DNA of 64,000 bases from the NCBI GenBank assembly GCA_016794245.1, contig JAEUKR010000039.1, forward strand, positions 1 to 64,000. The letters run 5' to 3'. How positions within the stretch are numbered: the stretch's first letter is position 1; every line of letters starts with the position of its first letter. This DNA comes from Caedimonas sp. (GTDB lineage: Bacteria > Pseudomonadota > Alphaproteobacteria > Caedimonadales > Caedimonadaceae). Under the pieces are notes generated by a model that worked only from the letters and a program-made list of their open reading frames with translations, did no database searches and was not told the DNA's origin. The translations under genes were made by a program, and so were the position numbers. This document shows positions 17,277-26,010 of this stretch, in pieces.

Positions 17277-17927
17277 TTACCTTTCAGTGGATCGACGCAT
17301 CTCAACAAAAGCAATCGCTTTTTTGAGCACTTCTTCAGGACTAAGCATAGACGTATCAAGAGTAAGGGCATCCGCTGCCGCTCGAAGAGGGGCCTCTGTT
17401 CGTTGGCTATCTCTCAAATCGCGCTCTTTCATATCCTTTAAGACAACGCTATATATACTCTGAATTCCGCGCGCCTGCAACTCTTTGAAGCGCCTTTTCG
17501 CACGAATTTCAACTTGAGCAGTGATATAGAACTTGACCCTGGCGTGAGGGCAAATCACTGTTCCGGTGTCTCGTCCATCAAGAATAGAGCCTTGAAATCC
17601 CGCAGGAGGATTTTCTGCAAATTCTCTTTGAAAGTCAAGCAAGGCTTCTCGTACGTCATGAAAGACTGCAACTCTTGAAGAAGCATCGCTCGCTTCATGC
17701 GTGCGCAAATCATAACGGGTTAAATCTTCAGGATGAAGGGTCTGGGCAATTTGAGCGAGACGAAGTTGATTGTCTAATGCGATGCCGGACTGAAGAGCTT
17801 TGACGCCGACACAGCGGTATAAAAGCCCTGTGTCCAGCAAGGCCAAGTTATAGTGATGTGCCAGGGCGCGGGCGAGCGTCCCCTTTCCTGCGCCGGACGG
17901 TCCATCAATGGTGATAATAAACGTCAT
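17277..17927 (-). CDS. cmk: Cytidylate kinase
   Basis: A 216-residue kinase that phosphorylates CMP and dCMP using ATP. The P-loop GPSGAGKG is at residues 9-16, followed by ALLDTGLLYRCVGVKA (CMP-binding region), GSILDGRDTGTVICPHARVKFYIT, and the lid with RDLRDSQRTEAPLRAA. The usual GRDIGT motif reads GRDTGT here. Length is normal for bacteria. It lies 76 bases upstream of rpsA on the same strand. The usual upstream gene aroA is not in the window. Confidence 0.95.
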   Translation of the reverse strand: MTFIITIDGPSGAGKGTLARALAHHYNLALLDTGLLYRCVGVKALQSGIALDNQLRLAQIAQTLHPEDLTRYDLRTHEASDASSRVAVFHDVREALLDFQREFAENPPAGFQGSILDGRDTGTVICPHARVKFYITAQVEIRAKRRFKELQARGIQSIYSVVLKDMKERDLRDSQRTEAPLRAAADALTLDTSMLSPEEVLKKAIAFVEMRRSTER

Positions 17928-18028
17928 GACATACTCTTTGTCTAAATCTGAACATGTAAAGGTTATATAAGTAAAAATTTATAGCTTAATCTACAGACTG
18001 ATTAAATTAAATAACATACATAAATTTT

Positions 18029-18156
18029 TATGCCCTTCGTCTTTCAAAATCCGGGGGGTGTTGGAAAGAGGCTTCGTCCTGCTCACGTCCCTCATGTACG
18101 CTGCGTGAGGCTCGCCACTCGTCCGCTTGCCCACATCTTAAAATCCTTTAGGTATA
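18029..18156 (+). repeat. Family A palindromic repeat, copy A6
   Basis: Between cmk and the FYDLN gene. Left arm TGCCCTTCGTCTTTCAAAAT; right arm TTAAAATCCTTTAGGTATA. The core reads GGCTTCGTCCTGCTCACGTC, CATGTACGCTGCGTGAGGCT and CGCCACTCGTCCGCTTGCCC. Among the best-preserved copies. Confidence 0.9.
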
Positions 18157-18231
18157 AGTAAGAAAACCTTTGACTCAAGCGCTTCTTCATGGCAAATGCC
18201 TTATTAAAGGGTGTTACAGGAGAATTAAAAA

Positions 18232-18558
18232 GTGAAGCCAGAGTGGGGAACAAAACGTACGTGTCATAAGTGTGCCGCACATTTTTATGATTTAAATAAA
18301 GCAGAGTTCAACTGTCCAAAGTGTGAGACTGCCTATACGCCAGCAGATTTTACGCTAAAGCATCTGAAAGCAGCAGAGGGAAGCGGAAAAAAAGAAACGC
18401 GTAAAAAATCGATCCCGTCTTCCCTCGAAGATCAAATCGAGAATATTGGGGTCGACATTGATACCGACCTTGAAGAGGAAGATCTTATAGAAGACACGGC
18501 TGATCTGGATGATGAAGATGTCGCTGATGTCATCAAGCATGAAAACGAGGCGGAATAG
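18232..18558 (+). CDS. TIGR02300 family (FYDLN acid) protein
   Basis: A 108-residue protein of unknown function restricted mainly to alphaproteobacteria. It has a small zinc-ribbon-like N-terminus with CxxC pairs at residues 11-14 (CHKC) and 28-31 (CPKC), enclosing the eponymous FYDLN. A linker is followed by a highly acidic tail (DIDTDLEEEDLIEDTADLDD). It starts at GTG, with AGGAG 11 bases upstream. It lies just ahead of tRNA-Glu, a common arrangement in this class. Zinc binding is inferred from the cysteines. Confidence 0.92.
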   Translation: MKPEWGTKRTCHKCAAHFYDLNKAEFNCPKCETAYTPADFTLKHLKAAEGSGKKETRKKSIPSSLEDQIENIGVDIDTDLEEEDLIEDTADLDDEDVADVIKHENEAE

Positions 18559-18733
18559 AGAGAAAACGAACCTTTCTTTTCTTCAGAGTTCATAACGTTG
18601 ATTCAAGCGGTTTTTAGAAGTGGTCTGTCTGTTATCTTGAGAGAAAAACGTGGCATCAGTAAATGACGTTATAATACCAGAATTTATGCTTGATTCTAGA
18701 TAAACCTTCAGATAGGTTACCAGCTATCCTGAA

Positions 18734-18809
18734 GTCCCCATCGTCTAGAGGCCCAGGACACTGCCCTCTCACGGCAGCAACGCGGGTTCGAATCCCGCTG
18801 GGGACGCCA
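18734..18809 (+). tRNA. tRNA-Glu (CTC)
   Basis: A full cloverleaf: acceptor GTCCCCA pairs with TGGGGAC, the D-arm is followed by anticodon stem CTGCC/GGCAG around loop CTCTCAC, and the T-loop is TTCGAATC with stem CGGGT/CCCGC. The anticodon is CTC, reading GAG. The CCA end is encoded (18807-18809). Confidence 0.97.
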
Positions 18810-18813
18810 TCTT

Positions 18814-18999
18814 TCATAAACTTTCTTCATTAGATAGACTTCTTTCCTGCTCAGAATCTGGTATGGAATCAAGGCTTGTCTCATAAAGTTTAAAGCCTTT
18901 TTCGACCTCTGTTTCGATGCTTTCAGGAAAGGTTTTGATAAAGTGTTTTCCTTCTTCTATCTTATTTATTGAATTGTTTAGAGGATAGCGTATCTGCAT
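18814..18999 (-). CDS. Small hypothetical protein after tadC
   Basis: An open frame of about 61 codons, 20 bases downstream of the tadC stop on the same strand. The product is acidic (FPESIETEVEKGFKLYETSL) with no recognisable domain. It has no clear ribosome-binding site, and its 3' half overlaps a family B repeat. It may be spurious; I list it because it would be the last gene of the tad transcript. Confidence 0.25.
   Translation of the reverse strand: MQIRYPLNNSINKIEEGKHFIKTFPESIETEVEKGFKLYETSLDSIPDSEQERSLSNEESL
18832..18872 (+). repeat. Family B repeat, partial copy B5
   Basis: AGATAGACTTCTTTCCTGCT followed by CAGAATCTGG matches the left arm of copy B6 closely. It starts 22 bases after tRNA-Glu. 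The right half is missing. Confidence 0.6.
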
Positions 19000-19022
19000 C
19001 AATATTTATCTTTCGCTTGTCA

Positions 19023-19976
19023 TTAACCAAAATAGTGTCCCTTGATAAGGTTCGCTACGGCTGGCCCCAGAAGAACGACCATCATCGCGGGAAGCAGAAA
19101 TAAAACCAGAGGCAATGTTAAAAGAGCGGGAAGTTTTGATGCTTTGGCCTCTATGTCCAACATCTTCTGTTTACTAAATTCAATCGACATCATGCGCAGA
19201 GTGTTGCTGAGAGGTGCCCCCTGTTCTTCTGCTTGAATAAGCCCGCTTACGAGAATCTGTACGACAGGAATGTTGACTCTCTGCGCCAGATTCCGCAGCG
19301 CTATATTACGTTCTGGAATAATGGTAAGTTCTATGGCTGTTTGCGTGAATTCTTTGCAAAGATCCGGGTTGTATTTGCTTATTTCCTCGGCAATTTTTTC
19401 AAGGCTGCGCTCAAGTCCGAATCCGGAACGCGTACAGATGATCATAAGATCAATTGCATAAGAAAATCCACCCTGGATCCGATCGTACCGTTTATGAATC
19501 ATAAAATCCATAAAATACTCAAAACCGCGCAATGCTGTAAAGATAATCATCGAGAAAATAGCGATTTTCAGGAGAAAAGGCAGCGCCGCAATACTTTTTA
19601 TATGAATCATAAGGGAGAGATAGAAGAAAAATCCTAGAAAAATCAATCCGATATTTACAATCGACACAATCAAAGGGGCGTCCTGGGGATTCCATCCCGC
19701 TTGCTGAAAGCGCAGACGATATCTTTTGGCTGTATCAGCGGAAGTCTGCCGAAGCAGATTCTTCAGGTTGCTCAAATAAAACTTGCTGAGCCATGTTTGT
19801 GTTCGTAAAGACAAGAGTCTTGCCTCCATCAGGGAAGTTTTACCCTTAACTCTGACGATACGTTCCCAAAAAGCCTTTTGCTCTTTTACATTCTCAATGT
19901 AGAAATATATCATGACAAGCGTTCCTATGACGAGCATTGCCATCATGGTTTCCAACGTCAATAAAGAAGAAGCCAT
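19023..19976 (-). CDS. tadC: Tad pilus inner-membrane platform protein TadC
   Basis: A 317-residue T2SF/GspF-domain protein that with TadB forms the inner-membrane platform of the tight-adherence (Flp) pilus machine. The GspF stretch FSYAIDLMIICTRSGFGLER (about residue 170) and the end LPLVLFLLPAMMVVLLGPAV are typical. I place the start at 19976 (MASSLLTLETMM) because AAAGGA lies 6 bases upstream; the ATG at 19991 falls in the arm of repeat A7 and has no such signal. Last recognised gene of the tad operon. Confidence 0.93.
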   Translation of the reverse strand: MASSLLTLETMMAMLVIGTLVMIYFYIENVKEQKAFWERIVRVKGKTSLMEARLLSLRTQTWLSKFYLSNLKNLLRQTSADTAKRYRLRFQQAGWNPQDAPLIVSIVNIGLIFLGFFFYLSLMIHIKSIAALPFLLKIAIFSMIIFTALRGFEYFMDFMIHKRYDRIQGGFSYAIDLMIICTRSGFGLERSLEKIAEEISKYNPDLCKEFTQTAIELTIIPERNIALRNLAQRVNIPVVQILVSGLIQAEEQGAPLSNTLRMMSIEFSKQKMLDIEAKASKLPALLTLPLVLFLLPAMMVVLLGPAVANLIKGHYFG

Positions 19977-19989
19977 TTCGTATCCTTTC

Positions 19990-20122
19990 ATATATGTTCT
20001 TCGTCTTTCAAACTGTGGGAGCTTTGAGGATCAAGGATCGTCCTGTTTACTTTTTTATGTATATGTCGTGCGGAACTTGCCGTTCGTCCTTCACCCCACA
20101 GTTTGAAAGAAGAAGGCTATAA
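19990..20122 (+). repeat. Family A palindromic repeat, copy A7, inside the tad operon
   Basis: Fills the gap between tadB and tadC. Arms are almost perfect complements: CTTCGTCTTTCAAACTGTGG on the left and CCCCACAGTTTGAAAGAAGA on the right. Both arms carry the CTGTGG variant, where other copies have a TCTGGGG-like sequence in both arms. The core reads GATCGTCCTGTTTACTTTTT and TTGCCGTTCGTCC. Confidence 0.9.
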
Positions 20123-20127
20123 TTCTT

Positions 20128-21117
20128 TCATACTTTAATTTTTATCAGGTGTCTTATCGTCCAAATTCCACAGACCATAAGTCCGATGGCGAGAAAAAGC
20201 ATCTTCTGTCCTATGGCTTCGAAGCGGAAGAAGTCGAGATAGGAAGGATTAAGCTTGATCATCACCAGCCATATCACAATAGGCAAAGATCCCAGGATAT
20301 AAGCCGTGACTTTCGCTTCGGCCGATAGAACCTGAATCTTTTTTCGAATCTCATTCGCCCGATTCAAGCTTGTAATAATATTTTCAAGGATTTCAGACAG
20401 ACTTGCTCCTCCTCTTCTTTGAATCACGAGCGCGGTCGTGAAGAAATAAAAATCAGATAAATCAATACGGTCTGCCGCTTGATGCAAAGCATCATCAAAG
20501 GAGATGCCAAACTCGATTTGTTGAATGATTTTAGCAAATTCATTTTTTAAAGGAGAGGGAACTTCTTTCACAATAATTGCAAATGTCTTTTCAATTGAAC
20601 TTCCGGATTTTATGCCGCGCAGGATAATTTCAATGGCAAGGGGCAATTGTTGGATGATATTTGATTTAAAGCGTTGTTCTAAAAAATTCAGGACAAGATA
20701 TGTGAGCAAAATCGCCAGAACAATACTTAACAGAATATCATAAATATAATTGGAATATCCCATGATTGAAATCGCGATCACGATAGTGACGCTTGTTAAA
20801 GTCGTTGCGCCAAACAAGCGGCTAAGGTGCCCTTCCATGCCTGCGCGATAAAGCTTCAGGCGGATTTGATTCTCTGTGCGGGGTCTGTTCCTCAAATATT
20901 GAGCAATCTTTCTCTCAAGAAGGGATCGTTGATCTTTTTTAAAGATGGAAAGTTTTTCAGTTTCCAAAAGAAAATTATTTCTGCGACCAACAGTTGAAAT
21001 GATTCTCTCCGCTAACTTTTTCTTTTCGTATAAACGGGAAACAATAATATTTGCAATCATTAAAAATAATATAAAGAATGACAAGAATGAAATAATAAAG
21101 ATTTGTTCTCTTTCCAT
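20128..21117 (-). CDS. tadB: Tad pilus inner-membrane platform protein TadB
   Basis: A 329-residue T2SF/GspF-domain protein, partner of TadC in the tad/cpa pilus machine. An N-terminal membrane segment (IISFLSFFILFLMIANIIVS) is followed by the GspF region LPLAIEIILRGIKSGSSIEK, then RRGGASLSEILENIITSLNR, and closing membrane segments. It begins 3 bases after the cpaF stop. Repeat A7 separates it from tadC. Confidence 0.93.
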   Translation of the reverse strand: MEREQIFIISFLSFFILFLMIANIIVSRLYEKKKLAERIISTVGRRNNFLLETEKLSIFKKDQRSLLERKIAQYLRNRPRTENQIRLKLYRAGMEGHLSRLFGATTLTSVTIVIAISIMGYSNYIYDILLSIVLAILLTYLVLNFLEQRFKSNIIQQLPLAIEIILRGIKSGSSIEKTFAIIVKEVPSPLKNEFAKIIQQIEFGISFDDALHQAADRIDLSDFYFFTTALVIQRRGGASLSEILENIITSLNRANEIRKKIQVLSAEAKVTAYILGSLPIVIWLVMIKLNPSYLDFFRFEAIGQKMLFLAIGLMVCGIWTIRHLIKIKV

Positions 21118-21120
21118 TAT

Positions 21121-22539
21121 CTATTCACTTTCGAGGGCTTGATTCATTTCTTTTTCCAAACCAAAATGATGTATTTTCTCTCCAACGTGCGGTTTTTTGG
21201 TAAGGCAATCAAAAGTGCCGATGATCTTGCTCTCTTCTGTGGTTGTGTAGTTATATTTAAAAATATCCTGGGTTTTTATGTCACCGTTTTCTATTCCTGT
21301 AACTTCGGTTATTTGCACAACCCGGCGAGATCCATCGCGCAGGCGCGCCACATGCACGATCAGATCAATCGCATCCTTGAGATAATTTTTGATGACCGAA
21401 TTAGGCAAATCATGCCCTGTCATTAAAACCATGTTCTCAAGACGATTAATGGCTTCGCGCGCGCTATTGGCATGGAGCGTTGACATGGATCCGTTATGTC
21501 CGGTATTCATCGCCTGTAACATGTCAAAAGTCTCAGCCCCCCGGCACTCGCCGACGATAATCCGATCAGGACGCATACGAAGGGCATTTCTTACCAGATC
21601 CTGGATAGTGACTTGTCCTTGTCCCTCAAGATTCGCGGGTCGACTTTCCAGTCTTACCACGTGCGGTTGCAACAATTTCAACTCTGCCGAATCCTCAATC
21701 GTCACAATGCGTTCCCGACTGTCGATTAATTCGGATAAGGCGTTGAGGATCGTTGTTTTTCCGGCGCCTGTTCCCCCTGATACGATGATATTCAGACGGC
21801 AAAGCGACGCCACGTGCAAAAATCGATACATGTTCTCGGAAAGACTGCCGATTTCGATCATATCTTTAAGATGGATGGTGTGGCGTGAGAACTTGCGTAT
21901 GGAAATGGACGTTCCCTCAAGGGCAAGAGGAGGGATAATGATGTTGACGCGGCTACCGTCTTTAAGGCGAGCGTCGACCATGGGACTGGCTTCGTCGATG
22001 CGGCGTCCAATCTGGTTGGCGATACGTTGAGCGATTTGCAATACGTGGTGCTCACTGCGAAATTTAACGTCCGTCAGCGTTAGTTTCCCATAACGCTCGA
22101 CGTACACAGAATCATTCGAGTTTACCATGATATCATTGATTGAAGGATCTGATAAAAGAATCTCCAAAGGACCCAGCCCCATCATGTCGTGAATAATTTC
22201 ATCTGTAATATGCTGAAGTTCTTTATGATTGAGCTGCGCTCGCGTTTCTTCGGTAAATTCAAAGATATAACGTTCCACTTCGCGGCGCAGTTCGGCAGGC
22301 GCCATGTGCGTAGCGGCTGTAAGGTCTATGTTTTTGAGAAGACGTTCAAAAACAAGGTCTTTAAATTCTGTAAGAGCCGGAGATTCTGTTAAAGTGCGTG
22401 TCTTGTAAATTTGATGATTTAAATTCGGTGTCATGGCTCCTACCGTTGCCTTTTCCAAGGAGGTTGTGTTTGCCATTCTTTTAATTTCAGGCTTTTCAAC
22501 AAAATCTGAAAGTTTCTGGTCAAAATTAAAATTTTTCAT
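21121..22539 (-). CDS. cpaF: Tad pilus assembly ATPase CpaF/TadA
   Basis: A 472-residue secretion ATPase of the type II/IV VirB11-like family that powers Flp pilus assembly. Walker A GGTGAGKT is at 255-262, followed by TIEDSAELKLLQPHVVRLES (Asp/Glu box). The Walker B region is RPDRIIVGECRGAETFDMLQ with a His box at NTGHNGSMSTLHANSA. The N-terminal domain begins to match the family near ELRREVERYIFEFTEE. Length is normal. A gap of 104 bases separates it from cpaE upstream; it is contiguous with tadB downstream. Confidence 0.96.
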   Translation of the reverse strand: MKNFNFDQKLSDFVEKPEIKRMANTTSLEKATVGAMTPNLNHQIYKTRTLTESPALTEFKDLVFERLLKNIDLTAATHMAPAELRREVERYIFEFTEETRAQLNHKELQHITDEIIHDMMGLGPLEILLSDPSINDIMVNSNDSVYVERYGKLTLTDVKFRSEHHVLQIAQRIANQIGRRIDEASPMVDARLKDGSRVNIIIPPLALEGTSISIRKFSRHTIHLKDMIEIGSLSENMYRFLHVASLCRLNIIVSGGTGAGKTTILNALSELIDSRERIVTIEDSAELKLLQPHVVRLESRPANLEGQGQVTIQDLVRNALRMRPDRIIVGECRGAETFDMLQAMNTGHNGSMSTLHANSAREAINRLENMVLMTGHDLPNSVIKNYLKDAIDLIVHVARLRDGSRRVVQITEVTGIENGDIKTQDIFKYNYTTTEESKIIGTFDCLTKKPHVGEKIHHFGLEKEMNQALESE

Positions 22540-22643
22540 TATATTTTAATAAAGTTCCATTCATATCCACTATCCTGTAAACGTGTTAATATTTATTTAA
22601 AATATGGACTTATTTTTTAAAAAAGAGCAGATTAAAGAAATTT

Positions 22644-23813
22644 TTAGCAGGTGTTCCAGAACTTGTCTGACCCATGATTTTGTCTTAAACTATGGATGAA
22701 CGAAGATGATCCCTGTGAAGCGACCGGAACGCCTTTTGTCAATGCCTGTAAAGGTTTCTGAGCGTCAAAAGGAATCATTAAATCAATTTTACGTTGCAAC
22801 GCCTCTTCAAAATCTTTTAAATCGATCTCGCCGTCACGGTACTCGCCATGTTTATTGACAATTATAAAGACTTGCTGATCGGTCGTGCGATGATGTTTAA
22901 GAATCTCAAGATAGCGATGGCTGTCTTTCAAGCCAATCATGGAAAGGTCTGTCACCAGAACAATAATATTTGAATGTCCCAGAATTTGGATATTAACGCG
23001 ATTGGAAAAGTAACGCGGCAAATCGAAGATAGTATAGTGAAAATTCCCTACCATGGATTGAATTATGAGATCAAACACTTCAGGGTTGATGTCCTGATCT
23101 TCGTCAAGCGGAATTTGTCCGCACATAACCATTAAATGGGGAGAGTATTTGGTCATAAACCGGTCAATCAATGATTCATCGATCCTTTCCGGAAATTCCA
23201 GGATTTCTTGCAAGCCTGAGGAAAGCTCGAGATCTAAGAATTGCGCGATCGTCCCCATTTGAAGATCAGGATCGATGAGGCTGATACGCCGGGAGTGCTT
23301 TTCAGCCATAATCCAGGCGCAATTCGTGGCAAGTGTTGTTACGCCCACGCCCCCACGCGCTCCCAAAAAACTTACAACCTTGCCAAATTTTGAGAAAGCA
23401 TTTGTAATCGCTGACCCCTTGTTTTGCAAGACAATGCTTTCAATACTTCTGACCAGGTGGTTGACGGTTAAAGGTTTTACAAGATAATCGCGAATGCCGA
23501 TTTTCAGCAGCTCACGAAAGACGCCCACATCATTACGTGCGCCAATTGCAATGACCTCAACGCCTGGCTCGCAGACTTCCGAAAGCTTTACGATATCGTT
23601 AATGGGAAGTTCGGATTCGGAAATATCGACGATCAGGATTTTAGGAGATCTGTTCGCTTTCAAATACCTCGTCGCTTCCTTTATACCTCCTGTGATGACT
23701 TCATGCTTTAAATTGTAATTATTTACAGGAACAAGGTTTATAACTTCCTCTGCTTCCTTGTCACAAACAAAAGCTAATAATAAACTTGACGTATGGAGTT
23801 CTTGTACAGTCAT
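22644..23813 (-). CDS. cpaE: Tad pilus localisation ATPase CpaE
   Basis: A 389-residue MinD/ParA-like protein. Residues 10-130 form a receiver-like domain (SPKILIVDISESELPINDIV; LLKIGIRDYLVKPLTVNHLV). The ATPase domain opens with GARGGVGVTTLATNCAW at 151 and continues with RRISLIDPDLQMGTIAQFLD. The lysine of classic Walker A motifs is absent, as is usual for CpaE. In Caulobacter CpaE directs pilus machinery to the cell pole. It lies 13 bases after cpaD. Confidence 0.93.
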   Translation of the reverse strand: MTVQELHTSSLLLAFVCDKEAEEVINLVPVNNYNLKHEVITGGIKEATRYLKANRSPKILIVDISESELPINDIVKLSEVCEPGVEVIAIGARNDVGVFRELLKIGIRDYLVKPLTVNHLVRSIESIVLQNKGSAITNAFSKFGKVVSFLGARGGVGVTTLATNCAWIMAEKHSRRISLIDPDLQMGTIAQFLDLELSSGLQEILEFPERIDESLIDRFMTKYSPHLMVMCGQIPLDEDQDINPEVFDLIIQSMVGNFHYTIFDLPRYFSNRVNIQILGHSNIIVLVTDLSMIGLKDSHRYLEILKHHRTTDQQVFIIVNKHGEYRDGEIDLKDFEEALQRKIDLMIPFDAQKPLQALTKGVPVASQGSSSFIHSLRQNHGSDKFWNTC

Positions 23814-23826
23814 TATCTTCTTTTCT

Positions 23827-24510
23827 CTAGGGTGTTGCAGGCGTGGCGGCGTTATTCGTCACCCCTATTTTTTCTATTTTCAGGAGTTTGAGTTTATCCA
23901 TTCTTAAACGGTTGATCGCGTTCGCATTAACGACAGGATCACTTGGTGAAAGCTGGTGACCCTTGTAAAGGTCTTTGGGTTCTGCGATCATTGCCGCGAA
24001 ATTGGATTCGATAGAACAGCCAAAGTGTGTTTCTCCTTCGGGTGGTATCCTGCCGTCCATGATCTGAGCATCAAACCCTGGACATTGGGGGAGGAGAGGA
24101 ATGTATTGATCGATGCTTAGCCATAAACCACTTTGCGTTTTATGTTCTTCCTCGATGACCTCGATCCGATGAGCTTCAACGCCAGTTTGTTCAAGGAACC
24201 TGACGACACAGGCGACCCTGGGATCTGCCATAGGGTCGTCAAACCTTGTTTGAAGCTTGCGAACCACAAGGCGCGCATAGACAGGTCCAGATCGGGACGA
24301 GCGATGAATAAGCTCTTTCAAATGGGCCACCTCGCGGGATGATAAAGTATGATGATGAGAGTCAAAAGGAATATATTCCGAGAATGTCACGCGCTTGACG
24401 CTTGTTACCAAAGGGGACGTTGTGTCAAGGTCGCGCTCTATGTAACATCCGCCGAGCATCGCGGCAAATCCTAAAGTCAATACAGTTCCTCGAAAAGGTG
24501 TCATCTTCAT
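23827..24510 (-). CDS. cpaD: Tad pilus lipoprotein CpaD
   Basis: A 227-residue lipoprotein of the CpaD family, an accessory to the CpaC secretin. The signal peptide ends in the lipobox MLGG-Cys, with Cys at residue 22. Family signs are SVKRVTFSEYIPFD, PQCPGFDAQIM and the ending FGCSIESNFAAMIAEPKDLY, the conserved NFGCA-like motif (FGCSIESNFA here) near the C-terminus. It is packed between cpaC and cpaE with gaps of about 10 bases. Confidence 0.92.
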   Translation of the reverse strand: MKMTPFRGTVLTLGFAAMLGGCYIERDLDTTSPLVTSVKRVTFSEYIPFDSHHHTLSSREVAHLKELIHRSSRSGPVYARLVVRKLQTRFDDPMADPRVACVVRFLEQTGVEAHRIEVIEEEHKTQSGLWLSIDQYIPLLPQCPGFDAQIMDGRIPPEGETHFGCSIESNFAAMIAEPKDLYKGHQLSPSDPVVNANAINRLRMDKLKLLKIEKIGVTNNAATPATP

Positions 24511-24519
24511 CTTTTTTCC

Positions 24520-26010
24520 TTATTCAATATTGAACCCTGCCGCGCCAGAAAAATGAATTGGCTTTGCGTCCAGAAACCTTGTCTGGAGTGGATTCTGTTT
24601 TTTCGTGCGGTTAAGACGCTGCATGAAGAGCATCTCCAGATTGGAAGCGTACTTCAATGAATCTGTGGGTAATTTCAGCGCGGACGGATGATCGGTTGGC
24701 TTGACAAGATAAGGGGTGACGATGATCACAAGTTCACTCTGATTCTTTTGAAAGTTTGTCGAGCGGAAAAGAGCCCCCAGCACAGGAATATCTGCGAACC
24801 CCGGCACTTCGGAAAAGGTATTCGCCATATCGCTCTGAATCAAACCAGCGATGGCCAGACTTTGTCCGCTGCCTAATTCAACGGATGTCTCGGCGCGACG
24901 GGTTTTAATGGCGGGGACAATGATAGTTGATTGTGAGGTCGTATTCATAAGGATCGTAAGCCCGTTATTTCGATCCAGCTGGCTGACTTCAGGTCTGACG
25001 CGCAAATTGATGAGGTTATTCGAAAGCACCGTCGGTGTGAAGGACAGACTAATTCCAAATTGCTTGAAATCAATAGTGATATTCTGATCTTGGGGAACAG
25101 GAAAGGGAAATTCACCGCCCGCGAGGAAACTTGCCGTTTCTCCCGAAATCGCGATCAGGTTTGGCTCCGCGAGAATGCTGGCAAGCCCCTCTTGATCCAG
25201 GGCGTCAAGCAAGGTTGAAAAGGTGCTTATATTGTCTGAGAATTGAAATCCGATGCTATTCGCAGGATTCGATGCCGATGAATCGCGCGCGAAGACACCT
25301 GGACTTCCGGCAGCCGGAACCTGAAGGGGATTTCGTCCCGTCAAAAGACCATAGGCAAAATGTTGAGGAGAATTTACGAAAGTTGTCCAGTTGAATTGCA
25401 GTTTATTTAAAACGGTTCGGCTTACTTCCGCGATTTTCACGCGCAGCAGAACTTGCGTCGGCATTGACATTGAAAGCTTGTTCACAAGCTGTTCTTTCGG
25501 CCCCAGATACTTTTTGGCAATGTCTTCAATATTCTTGAGATTCACAGCGGAAGTCACACGTCCCTGCATGACAATACCTTGCGGCACAGAAAAGAATTTC
25601 ACGTCCTCATGGGGAAAGCCTGCTTTTATGGTTTGGTGAAGATCGGAAAGGTTATGGGTCACCTTGACATCCAGTTTAATCGCAACCTTGCCATCGGCGT
25701 TTGTGGCAAAAACAGTTGTGGTGCCTGGTTTTTTTCCGAAGACATACGCGATGCTTGGTGTGTTTAACTGGATATCGGCGATTTCGGGATTGGCGACAAA
25801 AAGTTCATTAACGTTATGATCCAACTGTAGAATCTGGCTTTTGCCCAATTCCAGAGTCAGTGAACCCGCAATCCCTGATGGGGTTGCCATCAAAAGGATC
25901 GCCATAAGAGTTAAAAGCTTCTTGAGGCAAAGGAAATGGGAATACTGCATCGTTGTTTTTTCTTTCCTGAATCTTTTTACGTCTGAAAACATAGCTTTAA
26001 CCATGATCAT
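24520..26010 (-). CDS. cpaC: Tad pilus secretin CpaC (RcpA)
   Basis: A secretin that forms the outer-membrane ring for Flp pili. The mature N-terminus starts with a pilotin/N0-type domain (LTLELGKSQILQLDHNVNEL, then DIQLNTPSIAYVFGKKPGTT). A BON-like region follows, then the secretin domain with IAISGETASFLAGGEFPFPV and FADIPVLGALFRSTNFQKNQ. The ATG at 26010 overlaps the cpaB stop (ATGA); a second ATG at 25950 has AGGAAAG upstream and directly starts a signal peptide (MQYSHFLCLKKLLTLMAILL), so the true protein may be 476 residues. Confidence 0.94.
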   Translation of the reverse strand: MIMVKAMFSDVKRFRKEKTTMQYSHFLCLKKLLTLMAILLMATPSGIAGSLTLELGKSQILQLDHNVNELFVANPEIADIQLNTPSIAYVFGKKPGTTTVFATNADGKVAIKLDVKVTHNLSDLHQTIKAGFPHEDVKFFSVPQGIVMQGRVTSAVNLKNIEDIAKKYLGPKEQLVNKLSMSMPTQVLLRVKIAEVSRTVLNKLQFNWTTFVNSPQHFAYGLLTGRNPLQVPAAGSPGVFARDSSASNPANSIGFQFSDNISTFSTLLDALDQEGLASILAEPNLIAISGETASFLAGGEFPFPVPQDQNITIDFKQFGISLSFTPTVLSNNLINLRVRPEVSQLDRNNGLTILMNTTSQSTIIVPAIKTRRAETSVELGSGQSLAIAGLIQSDMANTFSEVPGFADIPVLGALFRSTNFQKNQSELVIIVTPYLVKPTDHPSALKLPTDSLKYASNLEMLFMQRLNRTKKQNPLQTRFLDAKPIHFSGAAGFNIE

